A program made the position numbers and the translations under genes. A DNA stretch of 64,000 bases from Lunularia cruciata. Lineage: Eukaryota > Streptophyta > Marchantiopsida > Lunulariales > Lunulariaceae. A model generated the notes under the pieces. It made no database searches. It was given only the letters and a program-made list of their open reading frames with translations, and was not told the origin of the DNA. The stretch lies in the NCBI GenBank assembly GCA_948567375.1, contig CAOYZS010000007.1, forward strand, positions 186,001-250,000. The letters run 5' to 3'. This document shows, in pieces, positions 1-11,450 of this stretch; positions within the stretch are counted from its first letter, which is position 1; each line of letters begins with the position of its first letter.

Positions 1-187
1 GAGCCAATTAATTGGGCAAAGTGTCTTTATGGGAGGACAAGACAGATGGTGTGGAATTTGTGGGATAAGTCACCTCCACATTACATTGTGCCATTTGTAG
101 CCCATTTCTATCTAGGGCTGAACTTGCTCAATGCAGCAAAGCGTAACAAGATGGTGTCACATTTCCGTCCCAACTTAAGAAGAGATG
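1..187 (+). pseudogene. R1 gag-like fragment, plus-oriented
   Basis: Frame 1 is open from the first base and encodes about 62 residues starting EPINWAKC and ending in HFRPNLRRD. This matches the helical gag-like domain read on the minus strand at 26190-26744 and 5700-5800 (motifs INWAKC, RQMVWNL, HFYLGLNLL). It is the only copy of that domain in plus orientation. It stops exactly at the LRRD codons, where a fold-back junction begins, so it is a truncated inverted piece of an R1 repeat. The 5' part lies outside the window. Confidence 0.75.
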
Positions 188-212
188 TACGTGTCGACAT
201 CTCTTCTTAAGT
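173..212. repeat. 15-bp inverted repeat, fold-back junction
   Basis: ACTTAAGAAGAGATG at 173-187 is followed, after a 10-bp spacer, by its exact reverse complement at 198-212. The same palindrome core, also with a 10-bp spacer of different sequence, occurs at 26163-26252. Both sit at the same codon position of the R1 gag-like gene. It marks the switch from plus-oriented R1 sequence to minus-oriented R2 sequence. Confidence 0.9.
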
Positions 213-237
213 CAAGCAATTTTTTGGAGAAGGGGGA

Positions 238-1660
238 AAAGCGCTCAACCACTTGCAATTTGCTCTTCACTTTTGGATGCATCTTCATCAACTCCTCCTT
301 CTTCCTCTGCGGTTGCAACAACAAAGGACACATGACTTTTGATAGGTAATCCACTACATTGTGTTTTCCTTCTTCTTCACTTCTTGACTGTGAAAAGTCA
401 CTTCTTTGGCTGGTGCCTTACCCCAAAGACTTGATCTTTGTACCCTTAATGTCCCCTCTTCCAAGCTATCCTCTGCACCTTTGGCTCTACTCGGATCTGC
501 AACTTACACACACATCTTTGCTCACACCGCCCTTGGGAATACCAAAGCAATTTTTTCTATAGGTTCCTCTTCCACCTCAAACCATGGCAGTTCTAAACAA
601 GGTGCATCACCTCTTCCATATGGCCAATTGCCTCATTGAACTCTTGATCTTCTCCTCCCTTTCCTTTGGACACTGGCTGCTGAACTTTGGCTTTACCTTC
701 ACTATCAAACGACTACTTACTTTGCAGAGTGAATTTGCCTTCTGGGTCCTTTGAGTGTTTTCCCTTAGACGTTGCTCCCGACAATTGGTCCTTCACCACC
801 ACCTGACCCTTTGGGTTTAGCCTTTTGATTTTCTTTGGCACCAACGTTGACACCTTCTCTTCTGGCCTAACTTGCTACTTTGTCTTTGGCCAAGGCACTG
901 CCACAATCTTCACTTGCCTTGTTTTGGCAAAGGAGTCATCACTTGCTTGAAGTTGTAAGATATACCATTGTTAATCTTCATCAGCCTTGTTATGCAAATT
1001 GGGGTGGAAATGCAACACCATCTTTGCCTTCTCTTCCCTTGTCAGTAAATTAAGCTTGAGATAGAAATGTGTTGCAAATGGCATGAAATAGTGGGCAGAT
1101 GTATTCATCATCCAATTGACCACCATTTGTCTCATCCTTTGGTGAAAGCACCTTGCCCAATTCACCTTCTCTCTGGCAAACATCCACTGAAGAAGACCAC
1201 TTGATGCATGTTTACAAATGTCATTTGCTTTGGCTTGAACATTTTCATAAGCACCCCAACAATGCTTCCTCTTATCAAGTCCCAATGGGACTCCACCTTG
1301 TAGCCATTGTTGATATGTGGAGCAGAGAACAAATTTCAAGTTTTGTCGGTCTCCTTTGAAGCTTCACATTTCTAATAGAAAGTGGTCCCGGCTGTATCCT
1401 CTTCTTCCTTCCCTAGGACTTACTTCCAATTGGACTCAGTACACTGAGCCTGATTCCCTCTCTTCCCCATGACTTTGGGGCCATCCTCACAATTACTAGC
1501 GATTATCTCTGGCATGAATCTTGGAAAATCAACATTCTAGTTCTAGGCTAGAAATAGAATGTGAAGTCTACTCAAGAATTAAATTCTCACTACTTCATCT
1601 AACCTCCACATTGCAAGACTCCTCAATGCAAGTGCGGAGGTCTTTTTCATCTTCCTTGCC
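238..1660 (-). pseudogene. R2 gag-like protein remnant (copy alpha)
   Basis: Minus-strand coding remnant of the R2 repeat family. The clearest open part (971-1339) reads through the conserved block VNWARCFHQRMRQMVVNW, then HYFMPF and LHFHPNLHNKADED. The R1 counterpart is INWAKCFHRRTRQMVWNL with HYIMPF. Upstream (about 1400-1560) a degraded KRGNQ/W-type N-terminal block is visible, and downstream (240-960) a charged linker with several stops. The protein is not a family I recognise. Position and composition suggest a retroelement structural (gag-like) protein. No protease, RT or integrase follows. The coiled-coil end is missing, cut off at the fold-back junction near 213-238. Confidence 0.6.
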
Positions 1661-2237
1661 ATGATCTGCTCACAAGTCCTTGGGCGTTAGAAAAATTATC
1701 CTCTCTCTTGGATGTGACACTGTCATTCCTTCTAGATCTTGGAAAATCTCACTCTCAACTTGCCTCCTAACTTGCATTCCTTCTAGACAACTTCTCAAAG
1801 GAACAAGATCTTGTCTTGATATTTAAGATTCCTCTCGGCAAAAACCTCAATTTTAAATTGCTTCAAGATGAAGTAATTCTTGAATCAATTTTGAAATTTC
1901 CACTAACTTTGTTTGTTTGTGTGTTTTTTTCTTGTCTCTCTCAAAGCCTCCTTCTCTTGCCTCAATTGTTCTCTTGTTTGTACTTTCTTTGCTCGGTTGC
2001 CTCAAAGAAAAGTTGTTACAACTTCTTCATTTTGGCTTGAACTTCCCACTCCAAGGACACTCATCTTTGGTTTTGTTTTTGGGTTAGTCCATTTTGAGTA
2101 CTTCTTCCTTTGACCTAAACTCAACTTACACTGATCATCCAAAATTCCATTCTTTTCTTCCTCCTTTAGCTGCAATTTGGTTTCCACAAAACACTTCTTC
2201 TTAAAATTCATCAGAAATAAAAATTGTTGGTACCACA
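1661..2237 (-). repeat. R2 5' terminal region
   Basis: On the minus strand this begins TGTGGTACCAACA at 2237. It is collinear with the plus-strand sequence at 42768-43280 and, for its first 150 bp, with the R1 5' end at 27641. The shared blocks are an AAGAAGAAGTG tract, a CAAATTGCAGC tract, and a purine-rich stretch ending in GAGTGAGATTTT. It looks like the beginning of an LTR or 5' leader upstream of the R2 gag-like gene. It abuts the 3' region of the neighbouring R2 copy at 2238, so the copies lie head to tail. Confidence 0.55.
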
Positions 2238-3032
2238 TATTGTCACAAATCATAACACTGATAATCACAATTCATCCAATTCTATCCAAACAAATCTTGA
2301 TTGTGATGATTTAGATTCCCCCAAGGATGGCTACTTCATTGCAAAATGACTTTGCCTCATAATTGTATTCCACCCCTCCATTGAAGGCACAACTTCCTTG
2401 ATCAAAATTTCTTCACATCAACTCCATGCTGCACTCACCAATGTAGAATACTTCCAAACACCATAATTCTTCACAAATATATCAAGGTATTTTTCTGATT
2501 GCTATCCATTCATGATCAAACACACAAAATGGAATCAAAGCAATAGAATTGAACATCCAACAAGCACACTAACTTGCACTTTGAGCTTCTCCACACACTT
2601 ACAAACACACACAACTGATACTCAGAATTTAGCTGAAACAACAAGCACTATAGAACAACATCTCGAGATAAAAAATGGCAACCCACTTCTTCATATCTGT
2701 CGATTCAAATCTCAAATTGGTTATGAATCTGATCCAATGTCTACTTCAGCTTCTAAACCCGAGGTCCCTTCATTTACTTCTCTATCTTTGAGTTTATCTT
2801 ATACTACTAATTCCTTCACTATTTCTACTATCTCTTCAATCTGAACTGCAATTGTAGACATGGGTAATCTATCTACTACTTTATCAACTAACTTCTTCTT
2901 CTCTAATGTCTCAAGTAACTCACCCAAAGACACTTGTATTCCTACTTCTACAACTTCAGACTTTGCTTCTACATTCACTTCCCTATGAAGGTTGTCTAAA
3001 TCTGATCTCATTAAATCTAATTTGACACTCAC
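2238..3032 (-). pseudogene. R2 coiled-coil C-terminus and 3' region (copy beta, left part)
   Basis: Minus-strand reading gives the R2 C-terminal segment RSDLDNLHREVN followed by VEVGIQVSLGELLETLEKKK (about 2830-3032), which also occurs at 10792-11436. Below 2700 is the 3' non-coding region shared with R1 and R2 copies. The coding frame is broken at 3032 by the R1-I insertion and resumes at 6822, where the next codons of the same protein are found. Confidence 0.7.
3028..3032. repeat. Target-site duplication CTCAC (left)
   Basis: CTCAC lies immediately before the R1-I left end (TGTGACAACCC at 3033) and again at 6817-6821 after its right end. Removing the insert and one CTCAC rejoins the R2 coding sequence as it is found uninterrupted near 10900. 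Confidence 0.9.
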
Positions 3033-3711
3033 TGTGACAACCCGGCAAATATCACTTTTGCAGTAATCAGATAAGTAAAGTTTGTTCCGGCAGAGATACA
3101 AGTAAGAAATGTCCAAATACAAAGTCAAATAGTAACAATGTAGTTCTTCTTGATTGCGTCTTTAATCTCTCATGTAGAAACCACACCCAAAAGAGAGTAA
3201 CAAGCACTAATTCACCGTCTTGTCACAAATTAACACTCTTTAATCACAACTCCATCAAATCTTTCCAAACAATCTTGATTGTGATGATTCAGGCTCTCCC
3301 AAAAATGGCACTTCATTGCAAAATGACTTTGCCTCAGAATTGTGTTCCACCCCTCCATTGAAGGCACAACTTCCTCGATCAAAATTGCTTCACATCAACC
3401 TCACACAACACACACAAATGAATAATACTACCAACACTACAATTCCTCTCAGATCTATCAAGGCATTGCTTCGATTGCACTTCACTCTGGACCAAACACA
3501 CAGAATGAAGATCAAGGCCGTGTAATCCGACATCCAACAAGCACACTGACTTGCACTTTGAATTTCTCCAAACACTCAATTGCAATATCAACAATTGCAA
3601 AGTTGATACTCGGAATCAAGCTCAAGCAATGAGCACTACTTCATAGCACTTTGCTTTATCTATTCTCAGAAATAATGAGCACTGAACAACAATTCTCTAC
3701 AAACGCCACCC

Positions 3712-3719
3712 TTAAATAG
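3712..3719 (-). promoter_or_regulatory. Conserved CTATTTAA TATA-like motif in R1/R2 3' region
   Basis: TTAAATAG on the plus strand (CTATTTAA in element sense) is kept at the same place in five copies: 3712, 7515, 10493, 14413 and 49250. It lies just after the coding region and about 680 bp before the element end. If R1 is a long LTR, this would be the promoter that starts the R-U5 part. Functional role is inferred from conservation only. Confidence 0.45.
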
Positions 3720-3759
3720 TGAATCAATTGATAGTTCTAACAACTATACCATTCTACAA

Positions 3760-4745
3760 CAACTTTTCTAACCTGCATATCCGAAATGACAATGCACCTC
3801 TTCATATCTGCCTCTTCATATCTCAAAATTGTTACTACTCCGATCCGATGTTTACTTCATCATCGGCTTTCAAACCCGAACCCGAAGTAATTTTACTTCC
3901 TACTACACTATCTTCGGGTTTCACATCTTCTACCAAATCCAACAATTCTCTTTCTTGATCTGAAATTGCACTAATGGGTAACCCTTCTAACTCTTCATCT
4001 CCTTACCCACTCTTCTCCAATGTCTCCATCTCTAACTCCGAAGACATCTGCACTCCTATGTTATCTACTTTGGGTTTGGCTCTAACATCCTTCCGAAGTT
4101 TATCTATCTCTAATTTTACTAAGTCTAATCTAATCACAATATTGTCTTCTACTTCTAAGATCTTCCTTTCTACATGAGTTCTTAAACTGATCAACAAGGC
4201 ATTCAAATTGGTATCTTTCACCTGTCTTTGCCTCGTCTCCTACACCAACAACTTTAACTCGCACAGCCTCGTTTCTTCAATTCGAATGCTGGCCTCTGTA
4301 CTCAACATCGCATTCATCCGGAGGACTATCTCCTTCAACGGCTCCAATCGCATTTTTCTTTCTCACTCTTGATCTGCAAGCCAATCCTCCCTGTACATTG
4401 CCAATTCCACTTCAAATTCGGCTTTCACCGTCTCCTTCCCCTTTTCCTTCTGTACAACCTTCTCCTCTTGATTACGAAGTAACTCTCGTAATCTCTCTTC
4501 TTCCCTATATCGTGCTGCCAACTCTCTTTGCCATAGTTGCTTCTTCTCTTTTACGCTCTCCATCACCCTATGAGCTCTTGTTCCCTCTCTGCTACTCGCA
4601 CCATAGCATGGATAACTTCTACTCTTGAATCAACAAATTGCTACTTCAAGATTTCATACTCTGCTACTTGTCTTTCCCTTGCTATGTCACTCTTCTTAAC
4701 AAGCTCTTCTCAATAACTCACTTCTCTCTTCAGGTCTTCAATTAC
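3760..4745 (-). pseudogene. R1-I coiled-coil C-terminal region
   Basis: Continues the protein of 4746-6401 after a stop. Minus-strand reading gives charged heptad-like sequence (for example EKKQLWQRELAARYREEERL at about 4500-4560), then RKILEVEDNIVIRLDLVKLE at about 4090-4160. It ends in a conserved tail with EADMKRCIVI near 3790, also seen in R2 copy delta. The long Glu/Lys/Arg-rich helices indicate a coiled coil, probably for multimer formation. Several stops and frame changes show decay. Confidence 0.65.
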
Positions 4746-6401
4746 CTAAGTCATCATTACTGCCTCCGCTTGCAGTATTTCCCTTTCCTCCTCACCTCGG
4801 GTTATACTCTTCTTCAACTCCGAGTTCTCTTCTTCTAATTGCGCTAAGACCTTCATCACAGTCTTCACTTTTGGACACCTTGATTGCATCTCCTTCTTCC
4901 TGTGTTCTAACTTCACCAACAAAGGACACACCACCTCCCGCAGGTACTCGACTCCATCACTCGGGGTTACCTCTTCTTGCGTAGCAACTTCCTTTCGCAC
5001 TTCTTGTTCATCCGATACTCGCCTTCTTCTTTGTAGTCTTTGTATCGGCACTGACGGCTTGCTTCTTGAGCTTCCATTCACCTCTTCTTTCACGTTACTT
5101 GGACTTGCATCACACTTTGCCTTGCGTCTTGAGCGAACTCCCCTCTGAACTGCGATCTTTTTCTCTTCTACCTCGGGTACTTCATCTTCCAACTTTGTGG
5201 TGTCCTCAGCTTTGATTTCTGCCTGCACTTCTTCTTCCTCTTCTGCAGCAGTTGGCACCGATGTCATTTCTCCACCCTCATCACTGTCGCTACTCGTATC
5301 TCCACTTTGTAGCGTTAGCTCGGGCTCCTCCTCTTGTTCCAAATCTTTGGACTTGCACTCGGCTTCACCTACCGAGTCTTCATCTTTCGACTCGATCACC
5401 ACCATGCCTCGCCTCGGGTTTCCTCTTCTGGTCTTCCGAGGTTTTGTCTTGTCTTTGGCTTTGCCCTGTTGACTTCTCTTCTTTGATTTTGGAGTACTCA
5501 CTTCTATCTCCACATTCTTCCCCGTCTTCTTATGGTACTCGTTGGTTCTTCTGATTTGCAAGATGTACTGCTGCTCCTCTACATCAACCTCCTTTCTCAA
5601 ATTGGGATGGAATTGCAACACCATCCGAGTTTGCTCCGCCGAGTTCAGCAAATTCAACCTGAGGTAGAAATGAGCTACAAATGGCATGATGTAATGTGGA
5701 GGCGATTTATCCTACAGATTCCACACCATTTGTCGTGTTCTCCTATGGAAACACTTCGCCCAATTGATCAGTTCTCTTGCAAAAAATTTGTGAAAGAACA
5801 CCGCTTGGTGTTTCATCACATAGGTTGTTCTCTCCAGCTTCAGGATTGCCATCAGAGCACTCACAATTCCCCTCTTGATAGGATCTTTGTAGCTCTTGAC
5901 TTTGTATCCATTCTTAGTCCGCTTTGACAAGAATGCATCTCTCACCTCTTGGGTTTCTTGGGCTATCTCTCCCTTCCCCAAGAACGTGGCCCCCTGCTCC
6001 GAGCCTGCTTCCTTCCTGAGTACTAGTCTCCAATCCGACTCTGTCCAACAAGCCGGATTTCCTCTCTTCCCTTCTTCCTCGGGTCCATCGAGACACTTGC
6101 TCTCAATGATCTCAGTCATGAAACCTAGAAAACTGACATTCCAGTTCCATGCAAAGAATGTAATCCGAAGTCGGCTCAAGACTTCTATTCTTGCGATTAC
6201 ATCTAACCTCCAAATTGCATGATTCCTCACTGTGAATTTGGAGTTCTTCTTTCCTCCTCCCATCTCTCCTGCTTTCTCACTGTCTCTCGGTTTCACTCTT
6301 GCGACTTCTCCCTTACACACTAGCACGTCTCCAACTCTATTTCCCTTCCCCCGATCACCTGCAAGACGACTTCTCAATGGCAAAGGAAAATTGCTCGACA
6401 T
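4746..6401 (-). pseudogene. R1-I gag-like protein, N-terminal and charged middle region
   Basis: ATG at 6401; the frame is open for 551 codons except one TAG at 5714-5712. The copy at window start has TGG (Trp) there, so it is a G-to-A nonsense change. Order: a short basic leader; a helical domain with RNHAIWRLDVI, GKRGNPACWTESDW, INWAKCFHRRTRQMVWNL and LQFHPNLRK (residues about 50-260); a Lys/Arg-rich stretch with STPKSKKRSQQG; an acidic stretch rich in Glu and Asp; a basic patch GVRSRRKAK; and the first heptads of a coiled coil. I do not recognise the family. Size, position behind a TATA box in a mobile unit and the basic/coiled-coil layout suggest a retroelement capsid-like protein. No zinc knuckle is seen. 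An alternative is a captured host coiled-coil gene. Confidence 0.6.
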
Positions 6402-6420
6402 TGCTTTGTCGCGAGCTCAA

Positions 6421-6430
6421 TTTTTATAGA
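6421..6430 (-). promoter_or_regulatory. TATA box upstream of R1-I coding region
   Basis: Element-sense TCTATAAAAA, kept as the same AACTCTATAAAAATTG context in R1-V at 27066-27080. The first ATG (6401) lies only about 20 bases downstream, closer than a usual start site, so translation may begin at a later Met such as the one before GGGKKNSKF (codon 47). Confidence 0.6.
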
Positions 6431-6816
6431 GTTGTGCTTTCTTTGTCTTTCTTCACTTTGAGTTTCTACCAAGAAATCACACCTCCTGCATGCACCTGTC
6501 ACTGTCAATCGTACTTCACGCGTATGGGCTGCTGGTTTTGAACGGTCCCTTCTTGAATTTCTCGCCCCGACAAAAGGTTGTTAGACAGACTTCACCTCGG
6601 GTTGAGCTCCCCCCCAATACAAAGACTCCTTACTTCGGGTTGTATGCTGACAAGGCATTTCTGAGTACTTTGCCTTATGACCCAAAGTCACTTTACTTTG
6701 GGTTTCATCCCGAAGACTCTTTTCTTCGCCTTCTTTGGCCATACAGGCGCAATCCGACTTCTCTATACACTTCTTCTTCTCTATTTAGAAAAAAAACAAA
6801 AAATGTGGGCACCACA

Positions 6817-6821
6817 CTCAC
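6817..6821. repeat. Target-site duplication CTCAC (right)
   Basis: Second copy of the 5-bp duplication that flanks R1-I; see 3028-3032. Confidence 0.9.
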
Positions 6822-7410
6822 ATTATCTCCCACTTCATTGATCTCTTTCTATCTACTTGGTCCCTTAGACAAATCAAAAGCTTGTTTATATCCACATCCT
6901 TTGCTTTCCTCATTCTTGTTTCCTAGACAAGCAACTTCAATTCATGCAGTCTAGATTCTTCTATTTTAACTTTGGACTCTATATTCAACATTGCTTTCAT
7001 CCTACCCACAATCCTCCCTACTGATTCAGATTTATACTTATCAGAGTGTTCCACCTTCAACTCTTATTGATACATCTTGAACTCTTCTTCATACTCAATT
7101 GCTAGCATCTTCTTATCCTCTACATATTGAGTAAGCTGTCCCTCTACACTTCTCACCAACCCTTGCAATCTTTCTTCCTCCTAATGTCAGATTGTCAACT
7201 CATGCCGCCATGCTTGATCTTTATCTGCTGCCATTTGATGCAAACTCTCCAGCTCCAACTCCATTCCAACAATCTTCATAGTTGCATGAATCACCTCCAA
7301 TTGAGAGTTAGCAAATTCTTCCTTCAATTTCTTCAACTCTGCTTTTTGTTGCATAAATTCTTTGTCTTGGCATTCTAAATCTCTGCCACGCTTCTCAAAA
7401 TTCCCCTACA
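6822..7410 (-). pseudogene. R2 coiled-coil region (copy beta, right part)
   Basis: The plus strand here is the continuation of the R2 coding sequence cut at 3032. It aligns base by base with 10910-11460, which encodes the coiled coil with LDSLRSDLDN at its downstream end. Stops are frequent. At about 7410 the sequence switches abruptly to the 3' region of the next R2 copy, so the N-terminal half of copy beta is missing. Confidence 0.6.
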
Positions 7411-10210
7411 AGTTCGGAATAAAGCTTAAACAATGAGCATTTAGACACAACACTTTGCTTTATCTATCTTAAGAAGTGTGAATACTAAACAATATTTTGT
7501 TGCAAATGCCTCCTTTAAATAGGCAGAGCACTCAATAGTTATTTAAGTAAAATACCATTTCAGCTACATTTCTAACAACTTGCAATCCAAAATGACAATG
7601 CACCTTTTCATATCTGCCTCTGCAAATCTCAAAACTATTACTAATCCAATATCAACTTTGACTTTGGCTTCCAAACCCAGTGTTCCTCCTAACACTTCTC
7701 CTTCTTCAGTTCTACCAAATACCACTAAATTCTTCTTTGTTCTACTACTTTTCACTTTGTCTGCAATTATAGACAAGGGAAAGCTATCTAGTTCCTTATC
7801 ATGCAACCCACTCTTCTCTAAAGTCTTAGGTAATTGACACAAAGACACTTGCACTCCTACTTCTACAACTTTGGACTTCTTCTCTATCTTCACATCCCAA
7901 CAAAGATTATCTAAATCCAACCTCACTAAATCTAATCTAAGACTAACATTATCTCATACTTCACTAGTTTTTTCTATCTACACAATCTCTCAAGAGAATC
8001 AACAATTCATTCATCTTGGTGTCCTTTGCATTTCTCTTCCTCATCTCATGCACTAACTTCAATTTGTGCAGTCTAACTTCCTTTATGTTGATTTCAGATT
8101 CAGTACTTAACACTGCCTTCATCCTCACAACAATCTCTCCCACTAATTCAGATTCATATCCACCAGATTGCTCTACCTTCAGCTCTTCTCAATACATTTT
8201 CAATTCTTCTTTATAATCCATGGCCAACATCTTCTTGTCTTTTGCATACTTATCCAGCTGTCTTTCTGCACTTTACATAAGCTTCACGATTGTTCTTCCT
8301 CCTGCTCTCTGCTTGTAAACTCACAACACCAAGCTTGATCTTTATCCGCTGCTCTTTGATGCAAGCTTTCCAATTCTTGCTCCATTCAAACAATCCTTGC
8401 AATTGCATGAATCAACTCCGACCGGGAATTGTCAAAGTCCTCCTTTAATTTCTTCCCCTCTGCCTTCTGCCACATTAAATCTTCTTGTTGGTACTCCAAC
8501 TCTCTACAATGCTTCTCCAAACTCTCTTGCAAATTCTCCAATATGTTCTTTTGGAGCACTGCATCCACCCAAAGACCTTCAACTTCTCCTTCTCTTTGGG
8601 TTAAGATACTTCTCAACTCTGAGTTCTCCTTACTAAGGTGCTCAACCACTTGCAATTTGCTCTTCACTTTTGGATGCATCTTCTTCAAACCCTTCTTCTT
8701 CTTTTGCAGTTGCAACAACAAAGGACACATGACTTTTGATAGGTACTCCACTACGTTGTGTTTTCCTTCTTCTTCTTCCACTTATTGACTATGAAAAGTC
8801 ACTTCTTTGGCTGGTGCCTTACCCCAAAGACTTGATCTTTGTATCCTTAATGTCCCCTCTTCCAAGCTATCCTCTGCACCTTTGGCTCTACTCGGATCTG
8901 CAACTTACACACACCTCTTTGCTCACACCGCCCTTGGGAATACCAAAGCAACTTCTTCTACACGTTCCTCTTTGACCTTGAATGCTGGCAGCTCTAAACA
9001 GGGTGTATCACCTCCTCCCATATGGCCGATTGCCTTGTTGAACTCTTGATCTTCTTGTCCCTTTCCTTTGGACACTAGCTGCTGAACTTTGGCTTTACCT
9101 TCACTATCACTCAACTCCTTACTTTGTAGAGTGAAATTGGCTTTTGTGTCCTTTTAGTGTTTTCCTTGAGACTCTGCTCATGATAATAGGTCCTTCACCA
9201 CCACCTTACTCTTTGGTTCAGCCTTCTGATCTTCTTTGGCACCACTGGTGACACCTTCTCTTCTGGCCTCACTTTCTTCATTGTCTTTGGCTAAGCCACT
9301 GCCACAATCTTTACTTGCTTAAAAATGTAAGATACACCATTGTTCATCTTCATCTGCCTTGTTATGCAAATTGGGGTGGAAATGCAACACCATCTTTGCC
9401 TTCTCCTCCCTTGTCAATAAATTAAGCCCGAGTTAGAAATGTGCTACAAATGGCATAAAGTAGTGGGCAGATGTATCCATCATCCAATTGACCACCATTT
9501 GTCTCATCCTCTCATGGAAGCACCTTGCCCAATTCACCTTCTCTCCGGCAAACATCTAGTGGAAGAAGAACGCCTGATGCATGTTTACATATGTCGTTTG
9601 CTCGGGCTTGAACATTGCCATAGGCGCCCCAACAGTGCTTTGTCTTATTGGGTCTCAATGAGACTCCACCTTGTAGCCATTGTTGGTCTGCAGAGCAAAG
9701 AACAAATTTCTAATTTTGTTGGTCTCCTCTGAAGCTTCACATTTCTAATAGAAAGTGACCTCGGCTGCATCCCTTGCTTCCTTACTTGGGACTAACTTCC
9801 AATTGGACTCAGTCCATTGAGCTGGATTCCCTCTCTTCCCCATGACTTTGGGGCCATCCTCACAATTACTAGCAACTATCTCTAGCATGAATCTTGGAAA
9901 ATCAACATTCAAGGTGCAGGCTTGAAACAGAATACAAAGTCTTCTCATGACTTTAATTCTCGTTACTACATCTAACTACCAAATTGCAAGACTCCTCATT
10001 GCAAGTGCGGAGGTCTTCTTCATCTTCCTCACCATGATCTGCTCACAAGTCCTCAGGCATTGGAGGATTATCCTCTCTCCTTGATGTGACACTCTCACTA
10101 CTTTTGGAACTTGAAAATTTCACTCTCAACTATCTTCCTAACTTGCATTCCTTTGGACAACTTCTCAAAGGAATAGGATCTCATCTTGACATTTCCGATT
10201 CCTCTTGGCA
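7411..10210 (-). pseudogene. R2 gag-like / coiled-coil element (copy delta)
   Basis: Nearly full R2 unit on the minus strand. From its 5' side: N-terminal block with ASNCEDGPKVMGKRGNPAQW (9745-9948), the VNWARCFHERMRQMVVNW and LHFHPNLHNKADED block (about 9360-9560), a charged linker (8800-9200), a coiled coil with EYLSKVMCPLLLQLQKKKKG (8386-8781), and a C-terminal part with RLDLDNLCWDVK and VEVGVQVSLCQL (7564-7926). The 3' region with the TTAAATAG motif lies at 7411-7560. Many stops break the frame, so no intact protein is made. Same unidentified family as R1; no pol genes. Confidence 0.6.
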
Positions 10211-10348
10211 AAAACCAAAAATTTGTCAAGGCATTTTCTTGATTGCTATCCACTCACAATCAAACACACAAAATGGAATTAGAGTTCCGGAATCAAACAT
10301 ATAACAAGCACACTCACTTGCATGTTGAGCTTCTCTACACACTTACAA

Positions 10349-10373
10349 ACACACACACACACACACACACACA
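10349..10373. repeat. (AC)n microsatellite
   Basis: Pure AC dinucleotide run of 25 bases inside the R2 3' region. The equivalent sites in the other copies are shorter (for example near 2605), so it expanded in this copy. Confidence 0.95.
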
Positions 10374-11450
10374 ACTGATACTCAGAATTGAGCTGAAACG
10401 ACAAGCACTATAGAACAACACTTTGCTTTATCAATCTTCAAAAATGTGAATACTGAATAAAAATGCATTGCAAATGCTTCCTTTAAATAGACATAGAACT
10501 TTGACAATTATCTACTTCCTACACCGCTCCCTAACAATCTCAAGATCTGAAATGGCAACCCACTTCTTCATATCTGTTGATTCAAATCTCAAATTGGTTA
10601 TGAATCTGATCTAATGTCTACTTTGGCTTCTAAACCCGAGGTTCCTTCACTTACTTCTCTATCTTTGGGTTTATTTAATACTACTATTCCTTCACTATTT
10701 CTACTATCTCTTTAGTCTGAACTGCAATTGCAGACATGGCTAATCTATCAACTACTTTATCAACTAACTTCTTCTTCTCTAATGTCCCAAGTTACTCACC
10801 CAAAGATACTTGCGCTCCTACTTCTACAACTTCAGACTTTGTTTCTTCATTCACTTCCCTATGAAGGTTGTCTAAATCTGATCTCAATGAATCTAATTTG
10901 ACACTCAGATTATTTCCTACTTCATTGATCTTTCTATCTACTCGGTCTCTTAGACAAATCAAAAGTTTGTTCGTATCCACGTCCTTTGCTTTCCTCATTC
11001 TTGTTTCCTGCACAAGCAACTTCAATTCATGCAGAGTAAATTCTTCTATTTTAACTTTGGACTCTATACTTAACATTACTTTCATCCTACCCACGATCTC
11101 TCCCACTGATTCCAATTTATATCCACAAGAGTGTTCGACCTTCAACTCTTCTTCATACTCAACTGCAAGCATCTTCTTATCCTCTGGATATTGAGCAAGC
11201 TGTCCCTTTGCACTTCTCACCAACCCTTGCAATCTTTCTTCCTCCCAATGTTGGATTGCCACTTCATGCCGCCATGCTTGATCTTTATCTGCTACCGTTT
11301 GATGCAAGCTCTCCAGCTCTAACTCCATTCCAGCAATCCTCACAGTTGCATGAATCACCTCCAATTGAGAGTTAGCAAATTCTTCCTTCAATTCTTCAAC
11401 TCTACTTTTTGTTGCATAAATTCTTTGTCTTGGCATTCTAAATCTCTGCC

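Larger units (their letters stand above)
3033..6816 (-). mobile_element. R1-I: complete 3.78-kb R1 repeat with 5-bp TSD
   Basis: On the minus strand the unit runs from TGTGGTGCCCACA (6816) to GGGTTGTCACA (3033), TG...CA ended, and is flanked by CTCAC. It is inserted in R2 copy beta. It holds a TATA box, a coding region for a gag-like and coiled-coil protein, and a 3' region of about 700 bp with a second TATA-like motif. I find no direct repeat between its two ends, no RT and no integrase. The 5-bp TSD and TG/CA ends fit integration by a Ty3/gypsy-type integrase. It is therefore either a non-autonomous element or a solo copy of a very long LTR. The junction at 42768, where the same 5' end follows an integrase gene and a polypurine tract, favours the LTR reading. 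Confidence 0.75.

Noticed and set aside
5197-5554. Plus-strand frames opposite the R1 charged linker
   Set aside because: Ser/Leu/Pro-rich shadows of the Glu/Lys/Arg-rich minus-strand protein; no independent evidence.
3033-6816. R1 as a TIR DNA transposon
   Set aside because: Both ends begin TGTG, but pairing beyond four bases is poor, no transposase is present, and the 5-bp TSD plus the polypurine-tract junction at 42768 fit an LTR-type origin better.
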